A stretch of 37,506 nucleotides of DNA from assembly GCA_016214005.1 (NCBI GenBank), contig JACRPK010000022.1, positions 1-37,506 of the forward strand, given 5' to 3'. Every line of letters begins with the position of its first letter. Position 1 is the stretch's first letter. The stretch is from Candidatus Wolfebacteria bacterium (GTDB lineage: Bacteria; Patescibacteriota; Minisyncoccia; UBA6257; UBA9933). Below the pieces are notes generated by a model that saw only the letters and a list, made by a program, of their open reading frames with translations, was not told the DNA's origin and searched no databases. A program made the translations under genes and the position numbers. Positions 1 to 8,213 of the stretch are shown one piece after another.

Positions 1-816
1 GCCGCGACTTTTGACTCAAACCTTTTGCCCGGAGTAGACAATCAATATGAAATAGGCTATTCAACCAATCAAAGATGGAAAAACATCTCTATTTCTAATC
101 TTCTTAATCTCGGCCAGCTTTCCGTTGATCCAGTTGGCGCGACAAACGGATCAATATATTACAATACAACCTCAAATTCGTTTAAAGGCTACGCTTCCAG
201 CACTTGGTCAACCATAAGCAGCCTTTGGAATTCTTCAAGTACAAGTATTTATTATAATGGGGGGAATGTGGGGATTGGGATGACGAATCCTACATCTAAA
301 TTTGTTATCGCCGATCAAGATTCACAAATGGTCTTCTCTCAAACAAGTACATATACGCTTATTGGCTCAGCAGGTATTAGTAATTATCCAACAGGTCGTG
401 ATATCAGACTTGCTCCCGGTGATGGATTTAGCACTACAATGACGATCGCAACAACCGGCAACATCGGCATCGGGACGACGGCGCCGGAGACAAAGTTAGA
501 TGTTGCGGGCTCAATTCGAACTAATGCCGTTTCAGCTACAATGGATAATGCTACATGGACAAGTCTGGGCTACAGTTTTCCAGCGAACATGGGCCACATT
601 CAGGTCATATGTTCAAATAACGTTAATAATTCTGGCATGTACATTGTCGCACATGACAACGGAGGCGTAAGTGCAGGTCTCGGAACGGTATATATTGGCG
701 GCGTGGGAAACTACTGGAGTTTCCGCAATAGCGCCGGGGTACTTGAAGTAAAAGGCTGGGACAGCTCACAGGGAGTTACGATTTCAGGCAGGTGCTCAAT
801 TCACGCTAGCCGTTAA
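1..816 (+). CDS. Surface/tail-fibre-like protein, 5'-truncated by window start; frame broken near its 3' end
   Basis: Frame 1 is open from base 1 (AATFDSNLLPGVDNQYEIGYSTNQRWKNIS...). Contains repeats typical of S74-type fibre proteins (GNVGIGMTNPTSKFVI, GNIGIGTTAPETKLDVAGSI). Stop at 816 follows an apparent frameshift. Confidence 0.7.
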   Translation, partial: AATFDSNLLPGVDNQYEIGYSTNQRWKNISISNLLNLGQLSVDPVGATNGSIYYNTTSNSFKGYASSTWSTISSLWNSSSTSIYYNGGNVGIGMTNPTSKFVIADQDSQMVFSQTSTYTLIGSAGISNYPTGRDIRLAPGDGFSTTMTIATTGNIGIGTTAPETKLDVAGSIRTNAVSATMDNATWTSLGYSFPANMGHIQVICSNNVNNSGMYIVAHDNGGVSAGLGTVYIGGVGNYWSFRNSAGVLEVKGWDSSQGVTISGRCSIHASR

Positions 817-1168
817 TGGAACAGCTTGGGTAACATCAGGCGCCTGGTCAGGTTCAGATATCAGATGGAAAAAGAATATTAAGCCATTGGAAAATTCATT
901 AAGCAAAATATTATCTCTTCAGGGAGTCAATTATGATTGGAAAAAAGAAGAATATCCTGATTTAAAATTTAATGATGGCCAACAAATCGGATTTATTGCC
1001 CAGGATGTGGAAAAAGTTTTTCCAGAAGTCGTATCTACCGATAACAACGGCTATAAGGGAATTTCTTATGATAAGCTTGTGCCGGCTTTAACGGAAGCCA
1101 TCAAAGAACAGCAAAAACAAATTGAAGAATTGAAAGCGGAAGTGAAGGAATTGAAAGCGGGGAGATAA
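788..1168 (+). CDS. Peptidase_S74 / intramolecular chaperone C-terminal domain, separated from upstream ORF by a frameshift
   Basis: Frame 2 reads AGAQFTLAVNGTAWVTSGAWSGSDIRWKKNIKPLENSLSKILSLQGVNYDWK...IGFIAQDVEKVFPEVV...LTEAIKEQQKQIEELKAEVKELKAGR; the SDxRxKxNI and GFIAQDVExVFPE motifs are characteristic of S74 chaperone domains. Confidence 0.8.
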   Translation, partial: AGAQFTLAVNGTAWVTSGAWSGSDIRWKKNIKPLENSLSKILSLQGVNYDWKKEEYPDLKFNDGQQIGFIAQDVEKVFPEVVSTDNNGYKGISYDKLVPALTEAIKEQQKQIEELKAEVKELKAGR

Positions 1169-1205
1169 ATTTGACTTTGGGATTTTGGAGGTTAAAATAA
1201 ATAAT

Positions 1206-1418
1206 ATGAATACGATTACTATTCCGAAAAATTTAATAAAAAATGATTTAATTGTGATGGATAAAGAAAGTTTTGAAAGAATATCTAAGGAAAATAAAGA
1301 ATTACATTTAGCAATAAAAGCAATTTTAGAGGGGGAACGGGCTTTGTTTTTGGGGAAAACTCAAAATTTTAAAGAATTTTTAAAAATTAGATTTCCCAAA
1401 TATGCCAAAAATCGTTGA
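1206..1418 (+). CDS. Type II antitoxin (copy 1)
   Basis: ATG at 1206 within ORF 1185..1418; MNTITIPKNLIKNDLIVMDKESFERI; overlaps the start of a RelE/YafQ-like toxin by 17 nt. Confidence 0.65.
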   Translation: MNTITIPKNLIKNDLIVMDKESFERISKENKELHLAIKAILEGERALFLGKTQNFKEFLKIRFPKYAKNR

Positions 1419-1671
1419 TTCGCATACTACTCCTAATTTTGGAAAGCAATTTGATAAATTGCCTAAAAATTTTCAGAAAATCGTGATTAGAAAAATACTG
1501 CTTTTTGAAAATAACCCTTTTCATCCGGGACTCAATACTCATAAATTGAAAGGTGGACTTTCCGCATTTTGGTCTTTTTATATCAATGATAATTTTCGAG
1601 TTCTATGTCGTTTTTTAAAAAATAATGAAGTTATCTATTATGATATAAACAGTCATGATATTTATAAATAA
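1402..1671 (+). CDS. RelE/YafQ/HigB-like mRNA interferase toxin (copy 1, intact)
   Basis: 89 aa; F..QFDKLPKNFQKIVIRKILLFENNPFHPGLNTHKLKG......FRVLCRF....VIYYDINSHDIYK matches the RelE-fold pattern; follows the antitoxin with overlap. Confidence 0.75.
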   Translation: MPKIVDSHTTPNFGKQFDKLPKNFQKIVIRKILLFENNPFHPGLNTHKLKGGLSAFWSFYINDNFRVLCRFLKNNEVIYYDINSHDIYK

Positions 1672-1673
1672 CT

Positions 1674-1739
1674 AAGGCTATTAAAACCCGGCAAAAACAA
1701 ATTGCAGAATCAAAAGCGGAAATTGACCACAATTTTTAG
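1674..1739 (+). pseudogene. Relic of an S74-gene C-terminal tail (duplicated fragment)
   Basis: Reads KAIKTRQKQIAESKAEIDHNF*, homologous to EAIKEQQKQIEELKAEVKELKAGR* of the S74 ORF ending at 1168. Confidence 0.6.
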
Positions 1740-1757
1740 CTGTGATAATGTTTAAAA

Positions 1758-1970
1758 ATGAATACGATTACTATCCCCAAAAATTTAATAAAGAACGATG
1801 ATTTGGTGATTATACCGCGTCAGAAATATGAAGAGTTTTTAAATTTGGAAAAAATAATCGAAAAAAAAATGGCCGAGGAGGCAGATATTGATTTAGCTGT
1901 TCAGATTTATAAAAAAGAAAAACGACAGGGGAAATTAAAAGTAATTGAATCTTTAATTGATTTAGATTAA
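1758..1970 (+). CDS. Type II antitoxin (copy 2)
   Basis: MNTITIPKNLIKNDDLVIIPRQKYEEFLNLEKIIEKK; N-terminus nearly identical to copy 1 at protein and DNA level. Confidence 0.65.
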   Translation: MNTITIPKNLIKNDDLVIIPRQKYEEFLNLEKIIEKKMAEEADIDLAVQIYKKEKRQGKLKVIESLIDLD

Positions 1971-1972
1971 AT

Positions 1973-2136
1973 ATGATTATCCGTATTTCTTCTAAATTCA
2001 AGAAATCTTATAAAAAATTACCGAAAGATGTAATTGGTCTTTTACTGTCGTCGGTCAATATAGAATAATGTTTTCTTTTGCAGATAAAAATAAAATAGAT
2101 TTTATTAATATTGGCACCCATGATATTTATAAATAA
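1973..2136 (+). pseudogene. Internally deleted, frameshifted RelE-like toxin remnant (copy 2)
   Basis: MIIRISSKFKKSYKKLPKDVI then, in another frame, WSFTVVGQYRIMFSFADKNKIDFINIGTHDIYK*, matching the N- and C-terminal parts of the copy-1 toxin (FDKLPKNF / FWSFYINDNFRVLCRF...SHDIYK). Confidence 0.75.
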
Positions 2137-2138
2137 CT

Positions 2139-2999
2139 ATGCATCCGCTTCACGATAAAAAAATAAAATTTTTGGAAGAGACGGCGAATCTTATCCGTCA
2201 GGATATTATTAAAATGCTCGTTGAAGCCGGCAGCGGGCACAGCGCCGGGCCTTTGGGGATGACAGATATTTTTACGGCTTTATATTTTCATATTTTAAAC
2301 CATAATCCAAAAGATCCGAATTGGGCTGACAGGGACAGACTGGTTTTATCAAACGGCCATATTTGTCCGGTTCAATACGCGGCTTTGGCTTGGGCAGGAT
2401 ATTTTCCAATGGAAGAAATGATGACTTTAAGAAAATTAGGCAGCCGCTTGCAAGGACATCCGCATCGCGGAGCATTGCCGGGTGTTGAAACAACTTCCGG
2501 TCCGCTTGGCTCTGGTCTTTCGCAGTCAGCGGGCATTGCCTTGGCAGCTAAAATGGATAATAAAAAATATCATATTTATTGCCTGATGTCTGACGGCGAG
2601 CATGATGCCGGCAATACCTGGGAGGCCGCGATGTTTATCGGAAAAAATAAATTAAACAATTTGATAGCGATTATCGACAGAAATAATATTCAGATAGACG
2701 GCTTTACCGAAGACATAATGCCTTTAGAATCTTTACGAAATAAATATGAATCTTTTGATTGGCATGTTTTGGAAATTAACGGTCATGATATGCGCGATAT
2801 TATCGCGGCAGTCAATGAAGCCAAAGCGGTTTTTGAAAAGCCGACGGTCATTATCGCCCATACGATTCCGGGCAAGGATGTGAGTTTTATGGAAAGCGAT
2901 TTTGCTTGGCATGGCATTCCGCCGAACAAAGACCAGGCAAAAGCGGCCTTGGCGGAACTTCGGACTTTGGGCGGAAAAATAAAAAGCGAACATCAATAA
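2139..2999 (+). CDS. Transketolase, N-terminal (TPP-binding) subunit
   Basis: GSGHSAGPLGMTDIFTALYF, GHPHRG.LPGVETTSGPLGSGLSQSAGIALAAKMD, LMSDGEHDAGNTWEAAMFIGKNKLNNLIAIIDRNNIQIDG. Confidence 0.93.
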   Translation: MHPLHDKKIKFLEETANLIRQDIIKMLVEAGSGHSAGPLGMTDIFTALYFHILNHNPKDPNWADRDRLVLSNGHICPVQYAALAWAGYFPMEEMMTLRKLGSRLQGHPHRGALPGVETTSGPLGSGLSQSAGIALAAKMDNKKYHIYCLMSDGEHDAGNTWEAAMFIGKNKLNNLIAIIDRNNIQIDGFTEDIMPLESLRNKYESFDWHVLEINGHDMRDIIAAVNEAKAVFEKPTVIIAHTIPGKDVSFMESDFAWHGIPPNKDQAKAALAELRTLGGKIKSEHQ

Positions 3000-3004
3000 A
3001 AATT

Positions 3005-3595
3005 ATGGAAATTACAAAATTATTCAGCATTAAAAAATTCGGAATGGGTTTGGCGATTATCATTGTTTTTAATTTATTTATCAATTACGGAATCAATACT
3101 TTTTATAAATCGCCGGAGTATAATAATTTTTGCAATCCCGAAAGATTGAAACAGGCGCTAAATATGCGCGAAAGTTGCGAAGCAGTCGGCGGATTGTGGA
3201 CGGAAAATGTCGGCTATGAAAGCAAAAGGCTTTACGCGCCTGTTAACGGAACAGAAAAGCCGATGCCCTTGGTGGAAATTCAAAGCCAGGAGCCGAAAGG
3301 CTGGTGCGATCAGGATTATACCTGCCGTAAAAATTATGAGGGGGAAAATAATATTTATCGCCGTAATGTTTTTATAGTCTGGATTATCGCCGGCGCTTTG
3401 GCGATTATTGGAAGTTTTTTTGTAGTCGCGGTTTCAATGCTTTCAACGAGCTTTATGTTTGCCGGACTTTTGGCGCTTTTAATCGGTACGCTTGAGTATT
3501 GGTCAGCGATGCAGGATTATTTGAGGTTCATAATTTTAGGAATTGTTTTGGCATTTTTGGTTTTTACGGCGTATAAAAAATTAAAAAATGATTAA
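3005..3595 (+). CDS. Hypothetical membrane protein (about 4 TM segments, Cys-containing loop)
   Basis: ATG at 3005 in ORF 2906..3595; one N-terminal and several C-terminal hydrophobic segments; loop with C-x(n)-ESCEAVGGLW..WCDQDYTC. Confidence 0.7.
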   Translation: MEITKLFSIKKFGMGLAIIIVFNLFINYGINTFYKSPEYNNFCNPERLKQALNMRESCEAVGGLWTENVGYESKRLYAPVNGTEKPMPLVEIQSQEPKGWCDQDYTCRKNYEGENNIYRRNVFIVWIIAGALAIIGSFFVVAVSMLSTSFMFAGLLALLIGTLEYWSAMQDYLRFIILGIVLAFLVFTAYKKLKND

Positions 3596-4577
3596 CAAAA
3601 TTGCAAAATTAAACAAAAAAATTTTTAAAGCCGATATAGAGCAGGCGCCGACGCGCGATGGCTATGGCAAGGGGCTAGTTGAGGCCGGAGAAAAAGATAA
3701 AAATGTTGTTGTTTTGTGCGCGGATTTGACAGAGTCAACTAGAAGTCATTGGTTTAAAGAAAAATTTCCTCAAAGGTTTATTGAAATGGGCGTGGCGGAG
3801 CAGAATATGGCAACCGTGGCGGCCGGACTGGGAATTTCCGGAAAAATTCCGTTTATTTCTTCTTACGCGGTTTTTTCTCCGGGAAGAAATTGGGAACAAA
3901 TTAGAACGACTATTGCCTATAATGATTCCAATGTGAAAATTTGCGGCGCGCATGCCGGAGTTTCGGTTGGTCCTGATGGCGCCACACATCAGGCGATTGA
4001 AGATATTGCTACTATGCGGGCAATGCCGAATATGAAAGTAATCGTGCCGTGTGATGCCATTGAAGCGCAAAAAGCGACGATTGCGGCAGCGCAAATTTAT
4101 GGACCGGTTTATTTCAGGTTTGCTCGGGAGAAAACTCCGATTTTTACCACTGAAAATTCTTCTTTTGAAATAGGAAAGGCTTATGAAATTTGGGCTGGCA
4201 AAAATCCGCAGATTGCGATTATCGGAGCCGGACCGGTTTTATATAATGCGTTGCTTGCTGCCCAAGAATTGGAAAAAGAAAAAATCAGCGTTATTGTTTT
4301 AAATTGTCATACCATTAAACCGCTTGACGAGAAAAAAATTATTGAAGTTGCGAAAAAATGCGGGGCCGTGGTAACGGTTGAAGAACATAATGTTATCGGC
4401 GGGCTGGGAAGCGCAGTAGCGGAAGTTTTGGCGAAGAATTGCCCGATGCCGATGGAATTTATCGGTATGCAGGACACTTTTGGCGAAAGTGGCGAGCCCG
4501 ATGATCTTATTGAAAAATATGGAATGGGAGCGAAAGATATTATTAAAGCGGTTAAAAAAGTTATTAAAAAAAAATAA
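3588..4577 (+). CDS. Transketolase, C-terminal (pyrimidine-binding) subunit
   Basis: ADLTESTRSHWFKEKFPQRFIEMGVAEQNMATVAAGLG, HAGVSVGPDGATHQAIEDIATMRAMPNMKVIVPCD, VEEHNVIGGLGSAVAE. Confidence 0.93.
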   Translation: MINKIAKLNKKIFKADIEQAPTRDGYGKGLVEAGEKDKNVVVLCADLTESTRSHWFKEKFPQRFIEMGVAEQNMATVAAGLGISGKIPFISSYAVFSPGRNWEQIRTTIAYNDSNVKICGAHAGVSVGPDGATHQAIEDIATMRAMPNMKVIVPCDAIEAQKATIAAAQIYGPVYFRFAREKTPIFTTENSSFEIGKAYEIWAGKNPQIAIIGAGPVLYNALLAAQELEKEKISVIVLNCHTIKPLDEKKIIEVAKKCGAVVTVEEHNVIGGLGSAVAEVLAKNCPMPMEFIGMQDTFGESGEPDDLIEKYGMGAKDIIKAVKKVIKKK

Positions 4578-4578
4578 A

Positions 4579-5613
4579 ATGTACGACATCATTACAATCG
4601 GCACGGCAACCAGAGATATTTTTTTGAAAAGTCCGTTTTTTAGAATAGTAAAAGACGGAAATTATTTTAAAAAAATCGGGTTTCCGACAGGCGAAGCTCA
4701 ATGTTTCGCTTTGGGAGGAAAAATTGACATTGAAAAACCGGTGTTTACGACCGGCGGCGGTGCCACTAACGCGGCCGTTAGCTTTGCAAGACAAGGATTT
4801 AAAACAGCGGCGGTTGTAAAGGTTGGCAATGATTTTTCAGGAAAAGAAATTTTGAATGAATTAAAATCTGAAAAGGTTTTTGCCTTTAATTTGAAGTCCG
4901 GCGAGGACACTGATTATTCGACTATTCTTTTATCGCCGACCGGCGAGCGGACGATTTTGGTTTATCGCGGCGCTTCAAAAAGTTTGGCGCTTAAAGAAAT
5001 TCCTTTCAAAAAAATGAAGGCAAAGTGGGTTTATATAACGCCCGGAAAAATTTCTTTTTCAGTGATGGGGGAAATTTTTGATTATTTTTATAAAAGGGGA
5101 ATTTTAATCGCTTTTAACCCTTCAAAGCGTTTTATTGAATTGGGAATTTCAAAAATGAGACCGTTTTTAAACAAAAGTAAGGTGATTCTTTTAAACCGCG
5201 AAGAAGCATCATATTTGACTGGGATTGATTTTCAAAAAGAAAAAGAAATTTTTAAAGTTTTAGACAAAGAAGTCCCGGGAATAGTTGTGATGACCGATGG
5301 AGAAAACGGCGCTGTTGTTTCCGACGGCCGAAAAATTTATAAATCAGAGATTTTTAAAGAAAAAAAAGTTGTTGACAGAACCGGCGCCGGCGATGCTTTT
5401 GGCAGCGGGTTTGTTGCCGGACTTTTGCAAAAAGGCGAGAAATGCGAGAAGGGATTGTGTAATATTGATAATATTGAATACGCTATCCGCTTGGCTTCGG
5501 CTAACGCCACTTCGGTGGTTGAGCATATCGGCGCCAAGGCCGGAATTTTGACTAAAAAAGATTTTGAAAAAAATAAAAGATGGAAGAATTTAAAAATAAA
5601 TGTTAAAATATAA
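4579..5613 (+). CDS. PfkB-family carbohydrate/nucleoside kinase
   Basis: ATG at 4579; TTGGGATNAAVSFARQGFKTAAVVKVGND and DRTGAGDAFGSGFVAGLL PfkB signatures. Confidence 0.9.
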   Translation: MYDIITIGTATRDIFLKSPFFRIVKDGNYFKKIGFPTGEAQCFALGGKIDIEKPVFTTGGGATNAAVSFARQGFKTAAVVKVGNDFSGKEILNELKSEKVFAFNLKSGEDTDYSTILLSPTGERTILVYRGASKSLALKEIPFKKMKAKWVYITPGKISFSVMGEIFDYFYKRGILIAFNPSKRFIELGISKMRPFLNKSKVILLNREEASYLTGIDFQKEKEIFKVLDKEVPGIVVMTDGENGAVVSDGRKIYKSEIFKEKKVVDRTGAGDAFGSGFVAGLLQKGEKCEKGLCNIDNIEYAIRLASANATSVVEHIGAKAGILTKKDFEKNKRWKNLKINVKI

Positions 5614-5623
5614 ATATTGAATT

Positions 5624-6022
5624 ATGGATAGCCACAAATTAACCCATAAAGATAAAAAAATTCTTGTCGTTGAAGACGAAAAGCCGATGAGAAGAGTTTT
5701 GGCTGATTCTTTGATTGCCGAAGGATTTTCGGTTTTAGAAGCGGAAAACGGAATTATCGGGCTTGATGTCGCGATGAGAGAGCATCCCGATCTTATTTTG
5801 CTTGATTTATTGATGCCGCAAATGGACGGCATTGAAATGCTTAAAAAATTGAGAGAAGACGCATGGGGAAAAAATGCCATAGTGATTGTTTTGACTAATT
5901 TGGGTGATACGGAAAAAATCGTTGAAGCCACCAAGTGCGGCGCTTATGGCTATTTATTAAAAACAAATTGGCGCATGGATGAAGTGATAAGAAAAATAGA
6001 AGGCTGTTTGTGCCAAAAATAG
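5624..6022 (+). CDS. Single-domain response regulator (CheY-like receiver)
   Basis: KILVVEDEKPMRRVLADSL...HPDLILLDLLMPQMDGIEMLKKLR...VIVLTNLGD....GAYGYLLKTNW. Confidence 0.92.
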   Translation: MDSHKLTHKDKKILVVEDEKPMRRVLADSLIAEGFSVLEAENGIIGLDVAMREHPDLILLDLLMPQMDGIEMLKKLREDAWGKNAIVIVLTNLGDTEKIVEATKCGAYGYLLKTNWRMDEVIRKIEGCLCQK

Positions 6023-6025
6023 CAT

Positions 6026-7273
6026 ATGAATTCTTCAATTACGGCATTGGCGAAAATTTTGAAAATTGAAGCGCCGATGCTTTTAAGTTTAGATCAAAAA
6101 ATGTCTCAGGCGGCCGGAAAAACCGGAACGCTCGATTTTATTTTTAACGAAAATCAAAAATTAACAGATGAAACTGTTGCGAAAATCAACGGCGATAAAA
6201 ATAGCGACGCTTATTATATTTTGGGATCTCTTAGAAAAACGATTTTTAACCACGAGGTAAAATTGAAAAATTTTTTGGAAAATATTCAGGGCGAAAATAT
6301 TTTTGAAAAATCGGTGGCCTTGGCGAAACAAATGGTAAAATTTGAAAAAGGACATTTTTTGAAAAAAGAAAATATTAAAAAAATATTGTTGTCGCGACCA
6401 CCGCAGCATTTAATGGAATATTTGGGATATAAAGATATAAATTTGCTTGTTGAAAAAGAAGATTTGACGGAATGTTTCAGCGCTTTGCGATTTACCGAAT
6501 CTAATGACTGGATGCACGAGACATTCAAAGAAGTTTATAGCCATTTTGCGCCGAGCGATTTTGAAGAGCGGGAAATTGAGGTAAAAGTTTTAGGAGAAAA
6601 ATGGCATGAAATCGCCGAAAGATTTGTTGCCAAAAAACACCATAATGTGAGCCATTTAAAAGAATTCGGCGTGATATTTTTGAATCCGATTGCGGAAAAT
6701 ATTCCGGGGAAATTGTTGCGCGATTTTTTGCTTTTTCTCCATTATTTTCATGAAGTTGATTTTTATTCAAAACTTTTTAAAAATTGCTTTAATTGTCCGG
6801 ATTTTTCCGGAAGGTTTCAGTCTCTTTTGCGCGGTGATGTAAAAGAAATTTTTGAGGCGAAAGATGGCCAGTGGCTGATTGTTCAAAGGTATCTGAGCAA
6901 AGAAAATCCAGATGATCCAAGATTATTTATGCCGCGCGTTAATCCTGAATCAATCCATTGGTTAAGGGGCGAGCGGGATTTCGCAGAGTATTTTAAAAAA
7001 ATTGGAGATAATGATTTGGCGATGTGGAGTGATTTGGGTTGGGTGGGCGCTTTTTTCAAGCGCGGCAATTTTGAAGAGCTTTTGAGCTTTGACATTGAAG
7101 ACAACGCGATGTCAGTCGTTTCTTTTATGGAGGGCCGCGGGTTGGAACAATTTTTTACTTATCATCAAACCGAGGCGATGTGGACAAGAATTTTTCAGGA
7201 GTATGTTGGCGGCGAAGAAAATATGGAGCGTTTTTTAATTGATAATTTCGACAAGGGAGTGATTAAATTTTAA
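6026..7273 (+). CDS. Conserved-looking hypothetical protein, 415 aa
   Basis: Long uninterrupted ORF starting 3 nt after the response regulator stop; no domain recognised by eye. Confidence 0.75.
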   Translation: MNSSITALAKILKIEAPMLLSLDQKMSQAAGKTGTLDFIFNENQKLTDETVAKINGDKNSDAYYILGSLRKTIFNHEVKLKNFLENIQGENIFEKSVALAKQMVKFEKGHFLKKENIKKILLSRPPQHLMEYLGYKDINLLVEKEDLTECFSALRFTESNDWMHETFKEVYSHFAPSDFEEREIEVKVLGEKWHEIAERFVAKKHHNVSHLKEFGVIFLNPIAENIPGKLLRDFLLFLHYFHEVDFYSKLFKNCFNCPDFSGRFQSLLRGDVKEIFEAKDGQWLIVQRYLSKENPDDPRLFMPRVNPESIHWLRGERDFAEYFKKIGDNDLAMWSDLGWVGAFFKRGNFEELLSFDIEDNAMSVVSFMEGRGLEQFFTYHQTEAMWTRIFQEYVGGEENMERFLIDNFDKGVIKF

Positions 7274-7337
7274 GTATATTTTATTGGTAGAGATACTGGC
7301 AAGAAAAGATTTTATGAGTTAGAATTTTTATAAAACT

Positions 7338-8213
7338 ATGGAATCTTTAAAACAAATAATTCAAGAAGCAAAAGATAAAAAAGTCGCTGTCGGACATTTT
7401 AATATTTCCGAATGCGTCGCTTTGAAAGGAATTTTTCAGGCAGCCAAGGAATTGAATTTGCCGGTGATTATCGGCGTTTCCGAAGGAGAGCGGGAATTTA
7501 TCGGAACAAAACGCGTTGCTTTGATGATAAAAAGCCTTCGCGAAGAATTTAATTGGCCGATTTTTTTAAACGCCGACCATACTCATTCGCTTGAAAAAAT
7601 AAAAGAAGCGGTTCTTGCGGGTTTTGACGCTGTTTTGTTTGATGGAGGCAAATTAGCGATTGAAGAAAATATCAAGAAGACCAAAGAGGTGGTTGAATAT
7701 GTTAGAAGTATAAATCCGAATATTTTAGTTGAAGGTGAACTTGGCTATATCGGTTCAAGCTCCACGATTTTAAAAGATATTCCCGAAGGCGCGGCCATTA
7801 AAAGCGAAGATTTGACGAAACCGGAAGAGGCTGCTTATTTTGTTAAAGAAACCGGAGTTGATTTGCTGGCGCCGGCAGTCGGTAATATTCACGGAATGTT
7901 TAAAAATTCTCCTAATCCGAATTTAGATATTAAAAGAATAAAAAATTTAAGCCAATCTGTTGATAAATTTGGGGCGCGGCTTGTGCTCCATGGCGGTTCC
8001 GGCATTAGCGACGATGATTTTATAAAAGCCATTGATGCCGGCATCTCAATAATTCACATTAATACTGAAATTCGTCTGGCCTGGAGACAAGGCGTGGAAA
8101 AAGCTCTTGCTCAAAATCCGGAAGAAATTACGCCTTATAAAATTTTGCCAACAGCCATTGAAGAAATAAAAAAAGCGGTTGAATTACGGTTGAGATTGTT
8201 CAATAGAATTTAG
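7338..8213 (+). CDS. fba: Class II fructose-bisphosphate (ketose-bisphosphate) aldolase
   Basis: VAVGHFNISECVALKGIFQAAKEL, FLNADHTHSLEKIKEAVLAGFDAVLFDG, VEGELGYIG, LAPAVGNIHGMF, LVLHGGSGISDDDF. Confidence 0.88.
   Translation: MESLKQIIQEAKDKKVAVGHFNISECVALKGIFQAAKELNLPVIIGVSEGEREFIGTKRVALMIKSLREEFNWPIFLNADHTHSLEKIKEAVLAGFDAVLFDGGKLAIEENIKKTKEVVEYVRSINPNILVEGELGYIGSSSTILKDIPEGAAIKSEDLTKPEEAAYFVKETGVDLLAPAVGNIHGMFKNSPNPNLDIKRIKNLSQSVDKFGARLVLHGGSGISDDDFIKAIDAGISIIHINTEIRLAWRQGVEKALAQNPEEITPYKILPTAIEEIKKAVELRLRLFNRI

Noticed and set aside
3735-4094. 119-aa minus-strand ORF
   Set aside because: Antisense to the transketolase C-terminal subunit; no recognisable protein signature.
5297-5551. 84-aa plus-strand ORF in another frame
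   Set aside because: Embedded out of frame in the PfkB kinase gene, whose signatures (DRTGAGDAFGSG) support the primary frame.
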